Shown here piece by piece: positions 28,341 through 31,741 of a DNA stretch of 31,741 nucleotides (position 1 is the first letter of the stretch; every line of letters starts with the position of its first letter). The translations under genes and the position numbers were made by a program. Location: positions 1 through 31,741 of IMG/VR virus record IMGVR_UViG_3300043446_002530; one strand, given 5' to 3'. Source of the DNA: a virus. The notes under the pieces are model-generated. The model was not told the origin of the DNA. It worked only from the letters and a program-made list of their open reading frames with translations, and did no database searches.

Positions 28341-28717
28341 TATTGGGGCCTCACGATTAGAGAGTGGTAAATCGGGTTATCGCCGCGATAGGTGGTGATG
28401 GCGATGATTTTGGCCTCGCGGGTTGCTCCAGCTTGGGTGTATTGGATGCGGTCGGCTTGGGTGGGGTAGTACGTCCCAAGCTCGCTGGAGCCAATGAGGA
28501 TTTTGAGGTCTGTGGATTGGTAAAGACCTTCAGATTCGCGCGGACTGATGCGAGTAATGACGCCTTTGACGGAGACTGTGGTGTCCGCTCCAGAGACATT
28601 GCCCGTGGTGGGGTCGTAGGTGCGGGGGGTGGCGGTTTTGATGTACGTGAGGGTTTGGCCCCAGTCGTTGAGGAGGGAGGCCGGGATTGGGGCAAAGGTG
28701 GTGTCAATGAGGCCCAT
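28340..28717 (-). CDS. Head-tail adaptor/stopper-like protein, 125 aa
   Basis: The ATG at 28717 begins MGLIDTTFAPIPASLLNDWG and follows the previous stop by one base; the frame is open further upstream but there it is shadow. The product is a beta-rich protein (QTLTYIKTATPRTYDPTTGN, VKGVITRISPRESE, REAKIIAITTYRGDNPIYHS), typical of small head-tail joining stoppers. It lies between the DnaT-like connector gene and the gp10-like gene, where such proteins usually occur. Confidence 0.75.
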   Translation of the reverse strand: MGLIDTTFAPIPASLLNDWGQTLTYIKTATPRTYDPTTGNVSGADTTVSVKGVITRISPRESEGLYQSTDLKILIGSSELGTYYPTQADRIQYTQAGATREAKIIAITTYRGDNPIYHSLIVRPQ

Positions 28718-28718
28718 G

Positions 28719-29249
28719 TCAACCTCGGCGTAGGCGGACGGCATAGTTGGCGGCACCGCCCATGCAGTAAGGGCCTAGGTAGGACTGGAGCCAGGGATAG
28801 ACGTCAAAGACGTTGGTGACGAGGCCAACGGCTTGGCTGGTTTTGCTGTATTTGACCTTCAGTTCGCCAAGTTCCACTTGGTCGTAGAGGCCGGTGGTGC
28901 CAGTGCTGCTGGTGACAGAGTCGGTGTCGTTGGCGAGGGCGCGTGCCAGCTCGTAGGTAGCGACTTTGACTTCTTGAGGGATGGCGGAGCAGGTCAGGGC
29001 AACGCCATCGACTTCGTAGTCTTCACGCGGCCATTTCAGTGCTTGCGTGGTGGTGCAGCGGTCGCCGTAGAAACTCAGCGAGTCGATCCAGCGGGTGGCG
29101 CTGATCAGGGCGCGGTTTTTCTGATCGTCGGTTTTGTCGGTCCAGGTGCCGGATTCCGGTACTGTTTCGAAATAGCTGTTGGCGGCAGCCAGAGTTACGT
29201 AGCTGTTAGCCGATGTGCCGGCCACGGTGGCGTCAATGGTGGCGGGCAC
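28719..29249 (-). CDS. Head-tail connector (DnaT-like/adaptor Ad1 type), 176 aa
   Basis: The sequence starts from GTG 29249. It shows the family pattern: SANSYVTLAAANSYFETVPE near the N-terminus, DDQKNRALISATRWIDSL, ALKWPRE, and IPQEVKVATYELARALAND. Phage annotation often calls this family a DnaT-like ssDNA-binding protein, but its place in head clusters suggests a head-completion adaptor. The C-terminus (NVFDVYPWLQSYLGPYC) is hydrophobic and may fit the portal or stopper. Confidence 0.82.
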   Translation of the reverse strand: MPATIDATVAGTSANSYVTLAAANSYFETVPESGTWTDKTDDQKNRALISATRWIDSLSFYGDRCTTTQALKWPREDYEVDGVALTCSAIPQEVKVATYELARALANDTDSVTSSTGTTGLYDQVELGELKVKYSKTSQAVGLVTNVFDVYPWLQSYLGPYCMGGAANYAVRLRRG

Positions 29250-29252
29250 GGC

Positions 29253-29447
29253 TTAATACAGTCTTTTCTGGAGTTTAGCTCCAGTGCGGTAGTTTCTTTG
29301 TTTTGGTGGTGAGCTAAGTAGAGCGGCGTGGTAAACGGTGGCGCCGGTCATCTCTAGGTCGGCTTGGGTTTCTACGTGCTGGCCGTAGGGGACGTCAATG
29401 AAACTGCGGCGATTATCCTGTAGTACGAAAAGACGCACGGTTGCCAT
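29253..29447 (-). CDS. Small hypothetical protein in the head cluster, 64 aa
   Basis: The frame encodes MATVRLFVLQDNRRSFIDVP, then a beta-rich middle (YGQHVETQADLEMTG) and a basic tail (RNYRTGAKLQKRLY). The ATG at 29447 faces the ATG of the plus-strand HTH gene; the two start codons overlap within CATG. The stop is 3 bp before the connector start. The sequence looks protein-like, but I do not recognise the family, and a non-coding spacer cannot be ruled out. A small head accessory or decoration role is possible. Confidence 0.55.
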   Translation of the reverse strand: MATVRLFVLQDNRRSFIDVPYGQHVETQADLEMTGATVYHAALLSSPPKQRNYRTGAKLQKRLY

Positions 29448-29730
29448 GCCTGCTCGTAAACCAGTCAACGCCGAAGACAGCCTAGAAGTGAAAGACAGTT
29501 CTACTTCCTCGGCACTGCCCGGAAATACTGTCCGATCTCTTGAGGTTGTGGCAGAAGCTGTGCGCAGCATGTTTGCTGACGGTGTTTCTGCTGAGACGAT
29601 CCAGCAGGAGTTGGCTGTAAGTCCACATGTGTTTCGGGAGTTGCTGAGCCACTCGTACAAAATGGTTGGGCGAGCCCCAGAAATTTTTGAGTACCAGGAG
29701 AAGGTGCGTGTTGGTGAGTTTGAGGGTTAG
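29446..29730 (+). CDS. HTH-containing protein on the opposite strand, 94 aa
   Basis: From ATG 29446 the product has a polar Ser/Asp-rich N-terminus (residues 1-30), then a likely helix-turn-helix at about residues 34-66: VVAEAVRSMFADGVSAETIQ, QELAVSPHVFRELLSHSYKM. The C-terminus is charged (FEYQEKVRVGEFEG). It lies opposite to the late operon, sharing bases with the divergent 64-aa gene and ending 4 bp into the convergent HNH gene. It may be a regulator, or may belong with the HNH gene as an inserted pair; both are inferences. The antisense frame on the minus strand looks like shadow. Confidence 0.65.
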   Translation: MPARKPVNAEDSLEVKDSSTSSALPGNTVRSLEVVAEAVRSMFADGVSAETIQQELAVSPHVFRELLSHSYKMVGRAPEIFEYQEKVRVGEFEG

Positions 29731-30233
29731 ATATGCGTCCAGGTGCGCCGCAAAAGTATTTTTGATGCGGCAGACGGAGTAATCTTGTATTTTTTAGCTA
29801 AACGTTTTAGGTATCCTGGCTTGCGGTCATCTTCGGCCCGCAGAGCCAGGACTTTTTGTTCATCCAGTTTTGCTAAAAGGCACTCAGAACCTTTGCGTAT
29901 AGGAGGTTTTGGGCTTAGACCGTAGCCGTATGCGTGTGCCATATTTTCGCTTTGTGTGCAATACTCTAGGTTTTCTAAACGGTTATCTGTTTTAATTCCG
30001 TTTTTGTGATTCGTTACGCAGCCGTCGGGACAAGGGCCTACCCACGCTTCCAAAACGAGGCGATGCACCAATTTATTTTTTATCCCTGCGGAAGTTTTTA
30101 AGGATACTTTTTTGTAGCCTTGACGATGATCTGCTTGTTTTAACTCAAACGGTTCTAACCGGTGATAACTAATTATTTTTCCGCACCGTGACGCGCTGTA
30201 GCCAATAGCGGATGGGATGGGGCGACTTTCCAT
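29727..30233 (-). CDS. HNH homing endonuclease with C-terminal HTH, 168 aa
   Basis: Residues about 1-55 have the IGYSASRCGKIISYHRLEP segment typical of the NUMOD4-type start of such enzymes. The HNH_3 domain follows: VH57RLVLEAWVGPCPDG, NH76KNGIKTDN84RLEN88LEYCT, then EN97MAHAYG. Residues about 117-168 form an HTH (LLAKLDEQKVLALRAEDD, LAKKYKITPSAASKILLRR, then TWTHI). It probably spreads by cutting alleles without the insertion near the capsid gene. Its ATG directly follows the U-tract of the capsid terminator, with no ribosome binding site. It converges on the plus-strand HTH gene. Confidence 0.88.
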   Translation of the reverse strand: MESRPIPSAIGYSASRCGKIISYHRLEPFELKQADHRQGYKKVSLKTSAGIKNKLVHRLVLEAWVGPCPDGCVTNHKNGIKTDNRLENLEYCTQSENMAHAYGYGLSPKPPIRKGSECLLAKLDEQKVLALRAEDDRKPGYLKRLAKKYKITPSAASKILLRRTWTHI

Positions 30234-30234
30234 G

Positions 30235-30257
30235 AAAAAGGGGCCACGAAGGGCCCC
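30235..30257 (-). terminator. Rho-independent terminator after the capsid gene
   Basis: Read on the minus strand, GGGGCC (30257-30252) pairs with GGCCCC (30245-30240) around a 6-nt loop, followed by five T residues (30239-30235). The HNH start codon begins 2 nt further. It ends the scaffold/capsid transcript. Confidence 0.8.
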
Positions 30258-30267
30258 TATCCTACAC

Positions 30268-30289
30268 TACTGATAACCTGTTATCAGTA
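30268..30289. repeat. 10-bp inverted repeat at the capsid stop codon
   Basis: TACTGATAAC (30268-30277) and GTTATCAGTA (30280-30289) are perfect arms with a 2-nt centre. The capsid stop codon (30286-30284) lies within it, and the strong terminator follows 11 bp downstream on the minus strand. It could protect mRNA ends or be an operator-like site. Confidence 0.6.
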
Positions 30290-31390
30290 TGCCGAGACAT
30301 CTAGCGGAGTGTTAACAAGCAGGCGTGCGATGGGCACTTGCTTGGTCGTGCTGTAGACGAGGTTCCAGCTGCTGGTGTTGGCCAGGTTGCCGGAGGTGGA
30401 GGCGTTGGTGGGGTTGTCACCAGCGGCAACCCAAGAGGTGCCGGTGATGTGGTAACCGTAGTGGTAGTCAACCGCCAGGATGTCCTGCATGGACAGGATG
30501 TTGCGGTCGGCGCCGAGGCGGAGGTCCTGTTGGACACCCTCGGAAACAACGCCAGTCTTGAACAGGTAGACCGGGTACTTCACCGCATGGGTGGAGGTGC
30601 CGCCAGTCAGATAGGTCAGTTGGTCGTCGATGACGACGCGCAGACCGGCGAAGTAAGGCACTGCGGTTTGTTCCAGGCCGACGCCGCCGTTGCCGAAGGT
30701 GATAGCGGTGCCGCTGGACAGAGCAGAAGCGCCGAACGTCAGCATTCCGACCTGCTGGAGGTAGTACGCAACGTTCGAGTGCATGGCGATCGAGTCGAGG
30801 TCGTCGCCGCGCTCGCCGAGTTTGGCCTTGGCCTTGACCACGTTGGCTGCGTTCAGGAAGTTGGCTTCCGTCATCGAGCCGGGCACACCAGCAAAGGAGG
30901 CGTTGACTTGGTTGGGGCCAAGCACACCGGCGCCGCTAATACCGCCAAACAGACCGAGCAGCTGGTTGGTCAGCGTGGCGGTCTTGAGTTTGTTGATGGC
31001 GGCTGTCAGCTGGTTGCGGACGTGGCTGAGGGGGTCAGCTCCAGAGCCGAGTTTGCTGAGGTCGTCCGCGGCGTAGGCGAAACCGCGGTGCAGAATCGTC
31101 ATGATCTGCTCGTCGGCAGTGACGTTCTGGGCGGTCAGGTAGCCGAGGCCGCCGTTCCAGGTCGAGGTCGACAGGATCTGGGTTTCGGTCGGGGAGATGG
31201 GATCGAAGAACGGCACGCGGACGCGGGTGCCGCCGGCGCGGGCGTCAAGCGCAGCGTTGCGTTGCACAATGCCGCTCTGGATCCACTTCGATTGCTCGAA
31301 AATGCCCTCGGCGGTGTACTGGAGGAACTCGGGGCGAGTTACCAGGTTCGAGAGAAACGTTCCCGAAAAATTGCTGTTCGTTGCAGACAT
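30284..31390 (-). CDS. Major capsid protein, 368 aa
   Basis: It forms the head shell. The N-terminal part (TFLSNLVTRPEFLQYTAEGI, then FEQSKWIQSGIVQRNAALDA) and the following GGTRVRVPFFDPIS, with QILSTSTWNGGLGYLTAQNV and HRGFAYAADDLSKL, match the HK97-fold major capsid type found in many siphophages. Further on, SIAMHSNVAYYLQQ and FAGLRVVIDDQLTY are typical of the central domain. It is preceded by the scaffold-like gene, has GGAG upstream of its ATG, and is followed by a terminator, consistent with high expression. No protease-cleaved delta domain is obvious. Confidence 0.9.
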   Translation of the reverse strand: MSATNSNFSGTFLSNLVTRPEFLQYTAEGIFEQSKWIQSGIVQRNAALDARAGGTRVRVPFFDPISPTETQILSTSTWNGGLGYLTAQNVTADEQIMTILHRGFAYAADDLSKLGSGADPLSHVRNQLTAAINKLKTATLTNQLLGLFGGISGAGVLGPNQVNASFAGVPGSMTEANFLNAANVVKAKAKLGERGDDLDSIAMHSNVAYYLQQVGMLTFGASALSSGTAITFGNGGVGLEQTAVPYFAGLRVVIDDQLTYLTGGTSTHAVKYPVYLFKTGVVSEGVQQDLRLGADRNILSMQDILAVDYHYGYHITGTSWVAAGDNPTNASTSGNLANTSSWNLVYSTTKQVPIARLLVNTPLDVSAY

Positions 31391-31436
31391 GGGGTAGCTC
31401 CGGTGGAGTCAGGGTTGGGGTGGCGCCCCACAGGGG

Positions 31437-31741
31437 CTAGTTGATGCCGGCTTCGGCTTTGAGAAGCCGGGCTTTGTCCGGGTCGTTGGCCAGCATCAAC
31501 ATCTGGTTGGTGATGTTCCAGCTGTCCTTAGACCACGGGTTGGCTTGGCCGGGAAGGGCGGTGGCGCGGGCACTACCCGTGACACCCATCCCAGAGCGGT
31601 TCGTGGCAGAAAAATGGTGCTCGTAACCGCTGCCGGGATTTTTAAGGTTGGCGATGTATTCGCCGATTGGTACTTCCACGCCGCCGACATAAGCCACAGG
31701 CTGTCCTTCTTTGGCGCGCAAGTTCTCCTGCACTAAACGAT
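31437..31741 (-). CDS. C-terminal part of scaffolding-like protein (truncated by the window edge)
   Basis: The frame is open to the edge of the window, so only the last 100 residues are visible; an in-frame GTG at 31733 is probably not the true start. The visible part is helical and polar (QENLRAKEGQPVAYVGGVEV, then PIGEYIANL) and ends with NITNQMLMLANDPDKARLLK, AEAGIN. Being directly upstream of the major capsid gene, it is most likely the scaffold or a capsid-assembly protein, but the N-terminus is missing. The 46-bp gap to the capsid contains a TGGGG-tggcg-CCCCA hairpin (31416-31430). Confidence 0.65.
   Translation of the reverse strand, partial: RLVQENLRAKEGQPVAYVGGVEVPIGEYIANLKNPGSGYEHHFSATNRSGMGVTGSARATALPGQANPWSKDSWNITNQMLMLANDPDKARLLKAEAGIN

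Noticed and set aside
30338-31444. Long plus-strand frame of 368 codons opposite the capsid gene
   Set aside because: It is antisense to a clear major capsid protein, is a low-complexity Val/Gly/Ala sequence and has no recognisable motif; a mirror of codon bias in the capsid gene explains it.
1-31741. tRNA genes, CRISPR arrays, insertion sequences and attachment sites
   Set aside because: I looked for regularly spaced repeats, cloverleaf-like segments with a T-loop, transposase motifs and integrase genes and saw none that I could support. A tRNA scan would settle the first point.

Overview
This window reads as part of the genome of a tailed phage with a long non-contractile (siphovirus-type) tail, most likely infecting a cyanobacterium of the Synechococcus/Cyanobium kind. 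The phage call rests on a near-complete lambda-like morphogenesis module on the minus strand. The host call rests on several small proteins that I recognise from memory as typical of cyanophage genomes (the products at 8970-9107, 9970-10104 and 10175-10483); no database was searched. I see no integrase, terminase, portal, helicase, primase, tRNA gene or CRISPR array.

Left arm, plus strand (1-7567): an early/replication region of small, tightly packed genes. Nine junctions use 4-bp stop/start overlaps (ATGA or GTGA), which suggests translational coupling. Recognisable products are a helix-turn-helix protein (2352), a dCTP deaminase (2744), a DUF3310 protein (3250), two cysteine-rich putative metal-binding proteins (3508, 3962), a family A DNA polymerase with proofreading domain but no 5' nuclease domain (4281), and a ribbon-helix-helix regulator (6527). 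Many others are unknown. The polymerase and dCTP deaminase point to phage-directed DNA synthesis and thymidylate precursor supply.

Middle, minus strand (7564-10483): a lysis and accessory cassette. It holds a two-domain lysin (GH73-type glucosaminidase plus C39-like cysteine peptidase), small membrane proteins that could be holins, a small basic protein and a conserved small phage protein. An HNH endonuclease gene (9207-9527) sits in this cassette on the opposite strand.

Right part, minus strand, transcribed from right to left (31741 to 10557): scaffold-like C-terminus, major capsid protein, head-tail connectors, gp10-like tail component, tail terminator, tail tube protein, G/GT tail assembly chaperones with a visible -1 slippery site, tape measure protein, minor tail proteins, NlpC/P60-like protein, J-like tip protein, two more tail-tube-like proteins, a long fibre, a glycine-rich putative adhesin, a fibre assembly chaperone and a terminal fibre. 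Three strong rho-independent terminators divide this into units, after the capsid gene, the tail tube gene and the chaperone gene. A second HNH homing endonuclease and a plus-strand HTH gene form an island between the capsid and connector genes.

Points most worth a second look are the -1 frameshift heptamer, a 9-bp core repeated upstream of three genes including both sides of the ribbon-helix-helix gene, an HTH module shared by three proteins, a paired cysteine motif in two neighbouring proteins, a beta domain shared by the tail tube and a tail protein, and several overlooked genes of 26-51 codons.
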